Part shown: in pieces, positions 17,564 to 26,824 of the stretch
Position numbering within the stretch: the first letter of the stretch is position 1
How the letters are laid out: every line of letters begins with the position of its first letter
From: Ruegeria denitrificans
GTDB lineage: Bacteria > Pseudomonadota > Alphaproteobacteria > Rhodobacterales > Rhodobacteraceae
Assembly: GCF_001458295.1 (NCBI RefSeq)
Contig: NZ_CYUD01000008.1
Span: 1-64,000, forward strand
Direction of reading: 5' to 3'
Length of the DNA stretch: 64,000 nt
Made by a program: the position numbers and the translations under genes
Notes under the pieces: generated by a model
The model's input: only the letters and a program-made list of their open reading frames with translations
Database searches by the model: none
What the model was told of the DNA's origin: nothing

Positions 17564-18190
17564 TCAGTTTACGATCTTGGCCTCGGTAGCGGCACGAATT
17601 TCGTCCTCAGTCACGCCTTCAGCGATTTCGACGATCTTCAGGCCACCGTCGACCACATCCAGAACCCCCAGATTGGTGATGATGCGGTTCACCACTTTCT
17701 TGCCGGTCAGAGGCAGAGTGCATTTCTGCAGCAGCTTGGACTTGCCATGCTTGTTGGTGTGATCCATCACAACAATCACACGGCCAACACCGGCCACCAA
17801 GTCCATCGCGCCGCCCATACCTTTGACCAGAACGCCGGGGATCATCCAGTTGGCCAGATCACCCTCTTCATCGACCTCCATCGCGCCCAGAACGGCAGCA
17901 GCGATCTTGCCACCCCGGATCATGCCAAAGGATGTGGCGCTGTCGAAGTAGGACGTGCGGGACAGTTCGGTGATCGTCTGCTTACCTGCGTTGATCAGGT
18001 CCGGGTCTTCTTCGCCCTCGAACGGGAAGGGGCCCATGCCCAGCATACCGTTCTCGGATTGCAGAGTAATGTCCTTGTCCCCCACATAGTTCGCCACCAG
18101 CGTCGGAATTCCGATACCGAGGTTCACATACATGCCGTCTTCAAGCTCTTGCGCCGCGCGGGCGGCCATCTGATTGCGGTCCCAGGGCAT
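17564..18190 (-). CDS. scoB: 3-oxoacid CoA-transferase subunit B
   Basis: A 208-residue beta subunit of succinyl-CoA:3-ketoacid CoA-transferase. The catalytic glutamate is in LQSENGMLGMGP near residue 48, with the glycine-rich VNLGIGIPTLVANY at 22-35. The enzyme moves CoA from succinyl-CoA to acetoacetate so it can enter the TCA cycle, or a related short-chain exchange. Its ATG overlaps the last base of the subunit A stop (TAATG), showing tight coupling. Confidence 0.88.
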   Translation of the reverse strand: MPWDRNQMAARAAQELEDGMYVNLGIGIPTLVANYVGDKDITLQSENGMLGMGPFPFEGEEDPDLINAGKQTITELSRTSYFDSATSFGMIRGGKIAAAVLGAMEVDEEGDLANWMIPGVLVKGMGGAMDLVAGVGRVIVVMDHTNKHGKSKLLQKCTLPLTGKKVVNRIITNLGVLDVVDGGLKIVEIAEGVTEDEIRAATEAKIVN

Positions 18191-18894
18191 TATGCTTCCT
18201 CCTTCTTACGGGTGGTGCGTTGTTCGATGCGCTTTTCGTGATCGCCTTGAATGATGCGGTGCACATAGATTCCGGGCAGGTGAATCTGATCGGGGTCTAG
18301 TGAGCCGCGCGGCACAATCTCTTCCACCTCGGCCACGCAGATCTTGCCACAGGTCGCAGCGGGGACATTGAAGTTACGGGCGGTCTTGCGGAAGATCAGG
18401 TTGCCGGTGTCGTCGGCCTTCCATGCCTTGACGATGGCCAGATCGGCAAAGATGCCTTCTTCCATGATGTAGGTTTCGCCGTTGAAGTCTTTATGCTCTT
18501 TGCCGTCGGCGATCACGGTGCCCACGCCGGTTTTGGTATAGAAACCGGGGATACCCGCACCACCGGCGCGCATACGTTCGGCCAGTGTGCCCTGCGGGTT
18601 GAACTCCAGCTCAAGCTCACCAGCCAGGTACTGACGCATGAATTCCGCGTTTTCACCGACATATGAGCTGATCATTTTCTTGACCTGCTTGGTCTGCAGC
18701 AGGATGCCAATGCCAAAATCATCGACGCCCGCATTGTTCGAGGCAAACGTCAGATCTTGAGCGCCCGAATCTTTGATTGCTTCCAACAGCAGTTCAGGAA
18801 TGCCGCACAGGCCGAACCCGCCTGCGGCAATCAGCATGCCATCCGTCAGCACCCCATCAAGTGCTTCGGTGGCATTGGCATAGATTTTCTTCAT
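18190..18894 (-). CDS. scoA: 3-oxoacid CoA-transferase subunit A
   Basis: A 234-residue alpha subunit. The start MKKIYANATEALDGV at 18894 is chosen over an in-frame start 7 codons earlier because GGGGGAG sits 6 bases upstream. The CoA-binding glycine loop GGFGLCGIPELLLEAI is at about 24-39, and later GGAGIPGFYTKTGVGT is typical of the family. It forms the heteromeric enzyme with ScoB, encoded next with a 1-base overlap. Confidence 0.88.
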   Translation of the reverse strand: MKKIYANATEALDGVLTDGMLIAAGGFGLCGIPELLLEAIKDSGAQDLTFASNNAGVDDFGIGILLQTKQVKKMISSYVGENAEFMRQYLAGELELEFNPQGTLAERMRAGGAGIPGFYTKTGVGTVIADGKEHKDFNGETYIMEEGIFADLAIVKAWKADDTGNLIFRKTARNFNVPAATCGKICVAEVEEIVPRGSLDPDQIHLPGIYVHRIIQGDHEKRIEQRTTRKKEEA

Positions 18895-18995
18895 GGAAAA
18901 CTCCCCCAATGACATGGTGATGGGCAGGTTGTGCCGTCACGTCACGGGGAAGTCAACGAATCCAAGGGGGTGGTGGTATTTCTACCTAACCGCCC

Positions 18996-21614
18996 CTAGG
19001 TGGCCGCCTTCTTGGTGGTTTTCTTGGCGGCTGCTTTTTTCTTGGGTGCAGCCTTTTTCTTGGTGCCTTTTTTGGCGGCCCGTTCATTGACCAGTTCGAT
19101 GGCCATTTCCTGCGTCACATCCTCGGGCTTGATATCCTTTGGGATGGTGGCGTTGACCTTTTCCCATTTCACATATGGCCCATAGCGTCCGTCGAGAACC
19201 TGCATTGCGCCGCCATCGGGGTGTTCGCCCAGCTCTTTGAGGGGTTTGGCTGCGGCGCTACGTCCACGCCCCGGATTGGCGCGTTTTTCGGCCAGCATTT
19301 CAACCGCGCGGTTCATGCCGATCTCGAACACATCATTGGGGTCCTTGAGGTTGGCATAGACGGGCTTTGCTTCTTCGGGCAGTTGGTGCATCAGATAAGG
19401 TCCGAACCGTCCGAAATTCGAGCTGATCATACCGCCCTCGGGGTGTTCGCCAATCTGGCGGGGCAGGGACAGCAGCGTCAGTGCCTTGTCCAGATCCATA
19501 TCATCTTTGCTCCACCCGCGGGGCAGAGACGCGCGCGGCGGCTTTTTATTCTCAGGCGTCGGTTCACCACGTTGAACATAAGGTCCAAAGCGGCCGGATT
19601 TCAGCCAGATCTCATCGCCTGCATCCTCGCCCAGCAAACGCTCATCCCCCTCGGCCCCTTCGCCCGCGATGGGGCGGGTATAGGTGCATTCAGGGTAGTT
19701 GCCGCAGCCCACAAACCCACCGGTGCGCGAGGTTTTCAGGTGCAGCTGCCCCACGCCGCATTTCGGGCAGACGCGGGGGTCCGAGCCATCCTCGCGCGGA
19801 GGATACAGTTGCGGGGCAAGCGCCTCGTCCAATTTGTCCAGCACTTCGGATATGCGCAGTTCTGATGTCTCACCAATGGCGGTCGAGAAATCGCGCCAGA
19901 ACTTGCTCAGCAACTCTTTATAGTCGCGACCACCGGCGCTGACGTCATCCAGTTGCTCTTCCAGATTGGCGGTGAACTCGTATCCCACATATTGGCGGAA
20001 GAAGTTCAGCAGAAAGATCGTTACAATCCGGCCTTTTTCTTCGGGGATCAGACGGTTCTTGTCCTTGCGTACATATTCCCTGTCCTGAATCGTGGTTACG
20101 ATCGAGGCATAGGTCGAAGGGCGCCCGATCCCCAGCTCTTCCATCCGCTTGACCAAGGTGGCTTCGGTATAGCGCGGCGGCGGTTGGGTGTGGTGTTGTA
20201 GGGCCAGAACAGATTCGTTGTCGGACAGGATAGCGGCCTTGTCCTCTGACTTGGCAAATTGATCTTTCAGCGAGCTATTGGCGAACGATGCCGGATCACC
20301 CTGCATGATCTGCGGCAGGCGCTTTTCGTCATCATCGGCCACATCATCGCGGCCCTCTTCATAGACGCGCATGAACCCGTCAAACAGCACTACCTGACCG
20401 GTGGCGCGCAGGCCGACCTGACCATCGGCACTGCCGATTTCGACCGTTGTCCGCTCAAGTCGCGCGGCCGCCATCTGACAGGCGATGGTGCGCTTCCAGA
20501 TCAGGTCATACAGTTTGCGCTGATCCTCATCGGTGACTTTCAATGCCTTGGCATCGCGCGACATATCGGTAGGGCGGATACATTCATGCGCTTCCTGCGC
20601 ATTCTTGGCTTTGTTCTTATAGATACGCGGGCTGTCGGGTACGTATTCCGCGCCGTAACGGTCGGCAATCGCATCGCGGGTGGCGGCCACAGCTTCGGGC
20701 GCCATGTCGATGCCATCGGTACGCATGTAAGTTATGTAGCCAGCCTCATACAGTCGCTGGGCCACCTGCATGGCGTGACGAGCGCCCATGCCGAACTTGC
20801 GGCTTGCTTCTTGCTGCAGGGTTGAGGTCATAAAGGGCGCACTGGGGTTGCGCGCGGCGGGTTTGGCTTCGACCGAGGTGACGCTGAGCGCGCGGCTGGT
20901 GATCGCCTGAACCGCCAGTTCCGCCTGCGTGGCATTGGACAGATCGTGCTTGTCCAGTTTTTTGCCGGCCAGGGTGATCAGGCGAGCCTCATATGTTTGC
21001 CCGCGCGGTGTTTCGAATAGCGCCCGAACCGACCAGTATTCTACCGGTTTGAACGCCTCGATCTCCATCTCGCGCTCGACGATCAGGCGCAGGCAGACCG
21101 ATTGCACGCGACCAGCCGACTTCGCACCCGGCAGTTTGCGCCACAGGACTGGAGACAGATTGAACCCCACCAGATAGTCCAGCGCGCGGCGGGCCAGATA
21201 CGCCTCGACCAGCGGCATGTCGACCTCACGGGGGTTCTGCATCGCCTCGGTCACCGCGTCCTTGGTGATGGCGTTGAAAGTCACGCGGCTGACGGGCGTA
21301 TCCTTCTTGATCGAGCGGCGCTTGGTCAGCGCTTCCTGCAAGTGCCAGCTGATTGCCTCGCCCTCGCGATCGGGGTCAGTGGCAAGGATTAGGGCGTTGT
21401 CTTCCTTCAGTGCGTCGGCGATGGCTTTGACATGTTTTCGGCTGTCGTTGCCGACCTCCCATTTCATCTCAAATTCATGCTCGGGGTCGACGGAGCCGTC
21501 CTTTGGCGGCAGGTCGCGCACATGGCCGTATGACGCCAGAACCGTGTAGTCGGGGCCAAGATATTTATTGATTGTTTTGGCCTTGGCGGGGGATTCTACA
21601 ACAACTACAGGCAT
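18996..21614 (-). CDS. topA: DNA topoisomerase I
   Basis: An 872-residue type IA topoisomerase that relaxes negative supercoils. The TOPRIM domain begins at residue 1 (VVVESPAKAKTINKYLG) with the acidic motif TDPDREGEAISWHL near 78. The catalytic tyrosine is in YITYMRTDGIDM near 294-305. A single four-Cys zinc ribbon (CPKCGVGQLHLKTSRTGGFVGCGNYPEC) is near 600, followed by three 'GRFGPY'-type repeats. The C-terminus is a Lys/Ala-rich tail (residues 845-872), as in many alphaproteobacterial TopA proteins. It is downstream of dprA on the same strand, a common pairing. Confidence 0.95.
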   Translation of the reverse strand: MPVVVVESPAKAKTINKYLGPDYTVLASYGHVRDLPPKDGSVDPEHEFEMKWEVGNDSRKHVKAIADALKEDNALILATDPDREGEAISWHLQEALTKRRSIKKDTPVSRVTFNAITKDAVTEAMQNPREVDMPLVEAYLARRALDYLVGFNLSPVLWRKLPGAKSAGRVQSVCLRLIVEREMEIEAFKPVEYWSVRALFETPRGQTYEARLITLAGKKLDKHDLSNATQAELAVQAITSRALSVTSVEAKPAARNPSAPFMTSTLQQEASRKFGMGARHAMQVAQRLYEAGYITYMRTDGIDMAPEAVAATRDAIADRYGAEYVPDSPRIYKNKAKNAQEAHECIRPTDMSRDAKALKVTDEDQRKLYDLIWKRTIACQMAAARLERTTVEIGSADGQVGLRATGQVVLFDGFMRVYEEGRDDVADDDEKRLPQIMQGDPASFANSSLKDQFAKSEDKAAILSDNESVLALQHHTQPPPRYTEATLVKRMEELGIGRPSTYASIVTTIQDREYVRKDKNRLIPEEKGRIVTIFLLNFFRQYVGYEFTANLEEQLDDVSAGGRDYKELLSKFWRDFSTAIGETSELRISEVLDKLDEALAPQLYPPREDGSDPRVCPKCGVGQLHLKTSRTGGFVGCGNYPECTYTRPIAGEGAEGDERLLGEDAGDEIWLKSGRFGPYVQRGEPTPENKKPPRASLPRGWSKDDMDLDKALTLLSLPRQIGEHPEGGMISSNFGRFGPYLMHQLPEEAKPVYANLKDPNDVFEIGMNRAVEMLAEKRANPGRGRSAAAKPLKELGEHPDGGAMQVLDGRYGPYVKWEKVNATIPKDIKPEDVTQEMAIELVNERAAKKGTKKKAAPKKKAAAKKTTKKAAT

Positions 21615-21767
21615 TTAAGGGGAGACCTCGCTCGACGGTTTGGGCGCCTTCTATGATGGTGCAAGATGTGTAGGGCAAGAGCGAATTGTCAATGCGTTCC
21701 TTTCATTCCTGAAATTTAGCGGCGTTTTCAGCGCGATAGCCTGAGAATTTTTCATCGAACGCGAAAT

Positions 21768-22895
21768 TTAGGCTGACAGAGACAGCAACCCGCCGGGCTG
21801 TCGTTGGATACGCCCGTCCAATTCCAGATCGATCAGCACCGGGCCTATCTCGCCCGCTGTGACAGAGATGTCGCGGATCAGCTGGTCTTCGGCGATGGGC
21901 GAGGGTCCGAGCCGGGCCAGAATTTCGTGATGTAGTGTGGCGCCAGACGTGGCGAGTGGGGGCGTTACCTCGGGCATTGGGGTCTCGAACAATTCTGTCT
22001 GTTGCTTTGGCAACGCCTCGATCACGTCTTCGGCTGATCGTACCAAAGTCGCCCCGTCGCGGATCAGCAGGTTACACCCGGCCGCGCGCGCATCGAAAGG
22101 ATGGCCAGGTACGGCCAGAACCTCGCGCCCTTGATCTAACGCGTCGCGCGCGGTGATCAGGCTGCCAGATTTGGCTGCTGCTTCGACCACGACAACTGCC
22201 TGCGCCAGGCCCGAGATGATCCGATTGCGGCGGGGGAAGTGTCGGGCTTGCGGTGTCACGCCCATAGGCTGCTCGGACAGGCGCAGGCCGGATCGGGCGA
22301 TATCCCTTGCCAGATCAGTGTTTTCGGCGGGGTAGATGACATCCACGCCCCCAGCCATGACCGCCACCGTGCCCGTGTCCAGCGCCGCCATATGCGCCGA
22401 AGTATCAATTCCGCGCGCCAGACCTGAGACCACTACATATCCTTGTTTTCCAAGGTCGGTGGCCAGACCGCGCGCCATACGCGCGCCCAGCGACGAGCAA
22501 TTGCGCGCCCCGACCATCGCAATCGACGGCCTGTGCAACACAGACACATCGCCAATGGCCCACAGCACAGGCGGGGCATCGTTCAGATCGTTCAGTGAGT
22601 TGGGAAAGTCGGCGGACTCAAGGCACAAAAGCTGGGCATTTGCAGCTTTTGCGGCCTTGAGTTCCGCCTCAATCACGCCGGGTGGACACGTTTCATACCC
22701 TTCAATTCCGGCAGCGCGTGCTATTTCAGGCAGCGCGGCGAGCGCGTTCTGCGCCGAGCCATGTTCGCGAAGCAGTCGACGAAATGTCGCCGGACCAACC
22801 TTGCGCGAGCGCAACAGACGAAGCCAGGAAAACCGATCCTCTTCCGTGGTGGGTGGGAGTGTGGGGTGATAGGAAGAATGCTGCTCTTCAGTCAT
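21768..22895 (-). CDS. dprA: DNA-processing protein DprA
   Basis: A 375-residue protein with an N-terminal SAM-like region (SRKVGPATFRRLLREHGSAQNALAALP), the Rossmann-like core with VGARNCSSLGARMARGLA near 130 and VVSGLARGIDTSAHMAALDTGTVAVMAGGVD near 155-185, and a C-terminal winged helix (DQLIRDISVTAGEIGPVLIDLELDGRI). DprA loads RecA on incoming single-stranded DNA in natural transformation. In Rhodobacteraceae it also accompanies gene transfer agent recipients. Transcription probably continues into topA across a 153-base gap without an obvious terminator. Confidence 0.92.
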   Translation of the reverse strand: MTEEQHSSYHPTLPPTTEEDRFSWLRLLRSRKVGPATFRRLLREHGSAQNALAALPEIARAAGIEGYETCPPGVIEAELKAAKAANAQLLCLESADFPNSLNDLNDAPPVLWAIGDVSVLHRPSIAMVGARNCSSLGARMARGLATDLGKQGYVVVSGLARGIDTSAHMAALDTGTVAVMAGGVDVIYPAENTDLARDIARSGLRLSEQPMGVTPQARHFPRRNRIISGLAQAVVVVEAAAKSGSLITARDALDQGREVLAVPGHPFDARAAGCNLLIRDGATLVRSAEDVIEALPKQQTELFETPMPEVTPPLATSGATLHHEILARLGPSPIAEDQLIRDISVTAGEIGPVLIDLELDGRIQRQPGGLLSLSA

Positions 22896-23014
22896 CCGAT
22901 GCTCCGCCTGATTGCAAAACTGGTTTACGACTGAGGGAGTTAACAGCTTGTGAATCCCGTCAAATTATTCGGATAATTTTCCTGAATTGATAAGATGTAT
23001 CGCCTAACCAATAG

Positions 23015-23067
23015 ATAATAAAAAAGAAAATAAAATGCCTACCTGAGGGTGATTCTCAGACAGGCAT
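23015..23067 (-). terminator. Rho-independent terminator after tldD
   Basis: ATGCCT (23035-23040) pairs with AGGCAT (23062-23067) and CTGAG (23043-23047) with CTCAG (23055-23059), with an AC/AC internal bulge. On the minus strand the stem is followed by TTTTATTTTCTTTTTT. It lies about 56 bases after the tldD stop and separates it from dprA. Confidence 0.85.
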
Positions 23068-23123
23068 CAAAATGGGTTGATCGTCCAAACGCGGGGTTAA
23101 CCTTGTCCGTGACCGATTCTGTG

Positions 23124-24545
23124 TCAGGCGGCCGATCCGCCGACGGTCAGACCGTCCATCAGAACAGTTGGCTGGCCGACGCCCACCGGCACCCACTGGC
23201 CGTCCTTGCCGCAGGTGCCCATGCCCGGATCAAGTGCCATGTCATTACCCAACCCCCGAATGCGGTTCAGGGCGGATGGCCCGTCACCGATCAGGGTTGC
23301 GCCTTTGACCGGGGTACCAATCTTGCCGTTCTCAACGCGGTATGCCTCGGTGCAGGAAAACACGAACTTGCCGTTTGTGATATCCACCTGCCCACCGCCA
23401 AAACCCACGGCCCAGATACCGTCCTTGATATCTGCGACAAGCGAGGCCGGATCGGCATCGCCGCCCAGCATGACCGTATTGGTCATACGTGGCATAGGCT
23501 TGTGTGCATAGCTCTGCCGTCGCCCATTACCGGTAGGCTTCACATTCATCAGACGCGCATTCTGACGGTCCTGCATATAACCGGTCAGAACCCCATCCTC
23601 GATCAGCACTGTCCGAGAGCTGGGCGTGCCTTCGTCATCTACGGTGATCGATCCGCGTCGGTCGGCAATGGTGCCATCGTCCACGACAGTCACGCCTTTT
23701 GACGCGATCTGCTGTCCCATCAGGCCCGCGAAGGCCGAGCTGCCCTTGCGGTTAAAGTCGCCTTCCAGCCCGTGCCCGATGGCCTCATGCAGCAAGATAC
23801 CGGGCCAGCCGGGGCCGAGGGCCACCTCCATCACGCCCGCCGGGGCAGGGATGGCGTCCAGGTTGACCAATGCAATCCGCAGCGCCTCGCGCGCTTTGTC
23901 CTGCCAGTCTGTCGGGTCGATTAGGCCGTCCAGACCAACGCGCCCGCCACCCCCGGCCGAGCCGCTTTCGCGGCGACCGTTCTGTTCGACAATGACCGAG
24001 ATATTCAGGCGGGTCATTGGACGCACATCGCGCACCAGAACCCCGTCGGGGCGCAAGATCTCGACCTCTTGCACAGCGGCAGCGATCGTGGCGCTGACTT
24101 GTATGACGCGAGGGTCGAGGTCGCGGGAAAAGGCGTCGATTTCGCGCAGGGTTTCAATTTTTACCGGGAAACTTGCCGATTCGATCGGGTCTTCGTCCGT
24201 ATAAAGCCGCGTGTTTGTGGCGCGCGGTGCCTCGGCCAAGGTGCCGCCGCCGTCGCCAACAGCCAGACGCGCGGTTTCAGCGGCGCGTTTCAATGCCGGG
24301 ATCGAGACATCGGTGGAATGTGCATAACCTGCCACTTCACCTTGCACCGCTCGCAGGCCGAACCCCTCAGAAGCATCATAGGATGCCGTCTTCAGGCGCC
24401 CGTCATCAAAGACCAGTGACTCGGATTTCCGCCGCTCGACAAACAGCTCTCCGTCCTCGGCCCCTGCGGTGGCGGATTGCAAAACCGCAAGCGCTTCGTC
24501 CTGCGGAAGAACGCTTTCAAACGGGCGAAACGGGTCGTTGGGCAT
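23124..24545 (-). CDS. tldD: Metalloprotease TldD
   Basis: A 473-residue TldD/PmbA family protease from the ATG at 24545; the longer frame would add residues overlapping the FNR box. The zinc motif HEAIGHGLEGD lies near residue 255, with the downstream GxGxC-like GTCGKDGQWVPVGVGQP near 445. TldD works with TldE to trim peptides such as microcins and in some species a maturation substrate. No tldE lies beside it here. It is divergent from ctaC and has its own terminator. Confidence 0.92.
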   Translation of the reverse strand: MPNDPFRPFESVLPQDEALAVLQSATAGAEDGELFVERRKSESLVFDDGRLKTASYDASEGFGLRAVQGEVAGYAHSTDVSIPALKRAAETARLAVGDGGGTLAEAPRATNTRLYTDEDPIESASFPVKIETLREIDAFSRDLDPRVIQVSATIAAAVQEVEILRPDGVLVRDVRPMTRLNISVIVEQNGRRESGSAGGGGRVGLDGLIDPTDWQDKAREALRIALVNLDAIPAPAGVMEVALGPGWPGILLHEAIGHGLEGDFNRKGSSAFAGLMGQQIASKGVTVVDDGTIADRRGSITVDDEGTPSSRTVLIEDGVLTGYMQDRQNARLMNVKPTGNGRRQSYAHKPMPRMTNTVMLGGDADPASLVADIKDGIWAVGFGGGQVDITNGKFVFSCTEAYRVENGKIGTPVKGATLIGDGPSALNRIRGLGNDMALDPGMGTCGKDGQWVPVGVGQPTVLMDGLTVGGSAA

Positions 24546-24564
24546 CACTTGGGACCTTTCGAGT

Positions 24565-24578
24565 TTGATCCAGATCAA
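24565..24578. promoter_or_regulatory. Perfect FNR/FnrL box between tldD and ctaC
   Basis: TTGATCCAGATCAA is an exact match to the FNR consensus TTGAT-N4-ATCAA. It lies 19 bases upstream of the tldD start and about 143 bases upstream of the ctaC start. FnrL is the oxygen-sensing regulator of Rhodobacteraceae and is known to control oxidase genes. Which of the two divergent genes it controls cannot be told from sequence. Confidence 0.65.
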
Positions 24579-24721
24579 AAATAGCGTCTGTTTGACGCAA
24601 GCATTTTGCTTTATCTACCCGTCGGAATATGGTTTTTAACGCGGCCAAAGACAACGGGAGAGGTGCGACTGATTCACACCTTTTCGCCAGAGAAGCTAAG
24701 ATCAGACGATCAGGACAGAAA

Positions 24722-25633
24722 ATGAAGAATGCTTTGATGCTTTCCGGGCTGATGACAGCCCTCTCCAGCCTTCCCGCCATGGCTCAGGAGCTTGAGATTA
24801 TTGGCAAGCCGGTTGCCGGCGGTGTAAATTTCCAGCCTGCAGCCACAGATCTGGCCGTGGGGATTCACAAACTGGATGCGATGATTCTGGTGATCATTAC
24901 CGTCATCTGTCTGCTGGTCGCGGGTCTGCTGGTCTACTGCATCGTGCGTTACAACCAGCGCGTAAACCCGACGCCAGCGCGATTCTCGCACTATACCCCG
25001 GTTGAAATCGCATGGACCCTTGGACCGATTCTTATTCTGGTCTTTATTGGCGCGTTCTCACTGCCGGTTCTGTTCAAGCAACAGGAAATTCCAGAAGGTG
25101 ATGTGGTTATCAAAGTGGTGGGCAACCAGTGGTACTGGACCTACGAATATGTTGATCACGATTTTGCGTTCGACAGCTATCTGCTGGGCCATCCGGCTAC
25201 TCTGGACGAAGGTGCCCGCCCAGCGGATGCCGACGTAACCCCGTTTGTTCTGGATGACGCAATGCGCGCCAAATTGGCCGATTCCGGTTACAGCGATGAC
25301 GAATGGCTGCTGGCCACTGATACTGCTGTCGTCGTGCCCGTTGGTAAGATCATTGTGATGCAAGTGACCGCATCGGACGTGATCCACTCGTGGACCATCC
25401 CGTCTTTCGGCGTGAAACAGGACGGTGTGCCGGGGCGTCTGGCCGAGCTTTGGTTCCAGGCTGACAAGGAAGGCGTCTACTTTGGTCAGTGTTCGGAACT
25501 GTGCGGCAAGGACCACGCCTATATGCCAATCACCGTCAAAGTGGTTAGCGAAGAGGCATACGAGCAATGGCTGCAGGGCGCGATTGACGAATATGCAGGT
25601 CTGCCAGCGACCTATCAGGTTGCCTCGAATTGA
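24722..25633 (+). CDS. ctaC: Cytochrome c oxidase subunit II
   Basis: A 303-residue subunit from the ATG at 24722, which starts a proper signal peptide ([22 protein letters not shown]). Two membrane helices near 52-75 and 95-120 are followed by the periplasmic CuA domain. The CuA ligands are visible: His in ASDVIHSW, and the [12 protein letters not shown] motif near 265 that supplies two Cys, Glu, His and Met. It passes electrons from cytochrome c to subunit I. The gene for subunit I is not in this window. Confidence 0.95.
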   Translation: MKNALMLSGLMTALSSLPAMAQELEIIGKPVAGGVNFQPAATDLAVGIHKLDAMILVIITVICLLVAGLLVYCIVRYNQRVNPTPARFSHYTPVEIAWTLGPILILVFIGAFSLPVLFKQQEIPEGDVVIKVVGNQWYWTYEYVDHDFAFDSYLLGHPATLDEGARPADADVTPFVLDDAMRAKLADSGYSDDEWLLATDTAVVVPVGKIIVMQVTASDVIHSWTIPSFGVKQDGVPGRLAELWFQADKEGVYFGQCSELCGKDHAYMPITVKVVSEEAYEQWLQGAIDEYAGLPATYQVASN

Positions 25634-25690
25634 TCCGGGCTTTGGCCGGATAATTACATGATGCAGGCTGCGCGGTGATCGCGCAGCTTT
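25634..25690 (+). terminator. Two intercistronic hairpins between ctaC and ctaB
   Basis: ATCCGG/CCGGAT form a first stem (25633-25651), beginning at the ctaC stop. GCTGCGCG at 25667-25674 pairs with CGCGCAGC at 25680-25687, followed by only TTT. The second may act as a leaky terminator that lowers expression of assembly genes relative to subunit II. Confidence 0.5.
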
Positions 25691-25709
25691 CGCCCCAAAA
25701 GGACCCGAT

Positions 25710-26666
25710 ATGAGCGACGCAAGCTTCAATGCCAGCACCGTGACCGCGCAGACCCGCGCGGACGAGGCCAGCTTTGGCGATTATTTCGCCCTGCTGAAGC
25801 CGCGTGTGATGTCGCTGGTGGTGTTTACGGCGCTGGTCGGTCTGCTGGCGGCACCCGTGCCCGTGCATCCCGTTGTCGGCTTTTGCGCTATCCTGTTCGT
25901 TGCCATCGGCGGCGGTGCCTCGGGCGCGCTGAACATGTGGTGGGATGCAGATATCGACAAAGTGATGAAGCGCACCAAGGGTCGCCCGATCCCATCTGGC
26001 AAAGTACAAGCGGGCGAGGCCATGGCCATTGGGCTGGCGCTGTCTGGCCTGTCGGTGATCATGCTGGGGCTGGCGACCAACTGGTTCGCCGGAGCTTTCC
26101 TGGGCTTCACCATCTTCTTCTATGTCGTTGTCTACACGATGTGGCTGAAGCGTTCGACGCCGCAGAACATCGTTATCGGCGGTGCGGCAGGAGCCTTCCC
26201 ACCGGTTATCGGTTGGGTCGCGGCCACGGGGTCGATGACGCTTGAGCCGTGGCTGATGTTCGCCCTGACCTTCATGTGGACTCCGCCCCATTTCTGGGCG
26301 TTGGCGTTATTTATGCGCTCGGACTATGACGATGCGGGTGTGCCGATGCTGACCGTGACCCACGGTCGCCGCGCGACGCGCTGGCATATTCTTGTCTACA
26401 CCGTACTGCTGGCTTTGCTGGCGGTTGGCACGTCTTTCTCGGGCATTGGTGGCCCGATCTACCTGACCGTTGCTGTTGTGATGAATGCCTTATTCCTGCG
26501 CGGAGCGTGGCAGATATCGCACCGCACTGAGGATGATTCAGAGGCAGATAACTTCAAGGTCGAGCGCTCTTTCTTTAAGCTGTCGCTGCTCTACCTATTC
26601 CTGCACTTCGGTGCGATTTTGGCTGAGGCGTTGTTGAAACCCTATGGATTGGGAGGTTGGTCATGA
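25710..26666 (+). CDS. ctaB: Protoheme IX farnesyltransferase (heme O synthase)
   Basis: A 318-residue UbiA-family membrane enzyme that adds a farnesyl group to heme B to make heme O, the precursor of heme A. The Asp-rich prenyl-binding motif is in NMWWDADIDKVMKRTKGRPIPSGKV near residues 73-97, and the second conserved loop in MWTPPHFWALALFMRSDYDDAGVPM near 190. About eight membrane helices are apparent. Its TGA overlaps the ATG of the following small gene (ATGA). Confidence 0.95.
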   Translation: MSDASFNASTVTAQTRADEASFGDYFALLKPRVMSLVVFTALVGLLAAPVPVHPVVGFCAILFVAIGGGASGALNMWWDADIDKVMKRTKGRPIPSGKVQAGEAMAIGLALSGLSVIMLGLATNWFAGAFLGFTIFFYVVVYTMWLKRSTPQNIVIGGAAGAFPPVIGWVAATGSMTLEPWLMFALTFMWTPPHFWALALFMRSDYDDAGVPMLTVTHGRRATRWHILVYTVLLALLAVGTSFSGIGGPIYLTVAVVMNALFLRGAWQISHRTEDDSEADNFKVERSFFKLSLLYLFLHFGAILAEALLKPYGLGGWS

Positions 26667-26824
26667 GCCTGCGCAAAAGCCATGAGCTGCATCAGCGCCG
26701 CTTTAGCCGTAATCTTGGGGTCGGCCTGACCCTGGCCGCCTTCATCGTGATCATTTTTGGACTGACGATCGTCAAGGTCTCGGGCACAAGCCTGGGTCAA
26801 CCTGTGCAAGAGGTACAGAACTGA
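26663..26824 (+). CDS. Small single-helix membrane protein between ctaB and ctaG
   Basis: A 53-residue product, MSLRKSHELHQRRFSRNLGV then a hydrophobic helix (GLTLAAFIVIIFGLTIV, about 21-37) and a short polar tail. Both ends are translationally coupled: ATGA overlap with ctaB at 26663-26666 and a TGATG overlap with ctaG at 26822-26826. The basic N-terminus predicts a cytoplasmic N-end. Similar small ORFs occur here in other Rhodobacteraceae oxidase operons as hypothetical or assembly proteins. A role in Cox11 or heme handling is inferred from position only. Confidence 0.75.
   Translation: MSLRKSHELHQRRFSRNLGVGLTLAAFIVIIFGLTIVKVSGTSLGQPVQEVQN

Noticed and set aside
25545..26291. 248-codon open frame on the minus strand over ctaC and ctaB
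   Set aside because: It lies opposite well-supported genes, and its composition (very rich in Arg, His, Gln) is that of an antisense shadow in GC-rich DNA.
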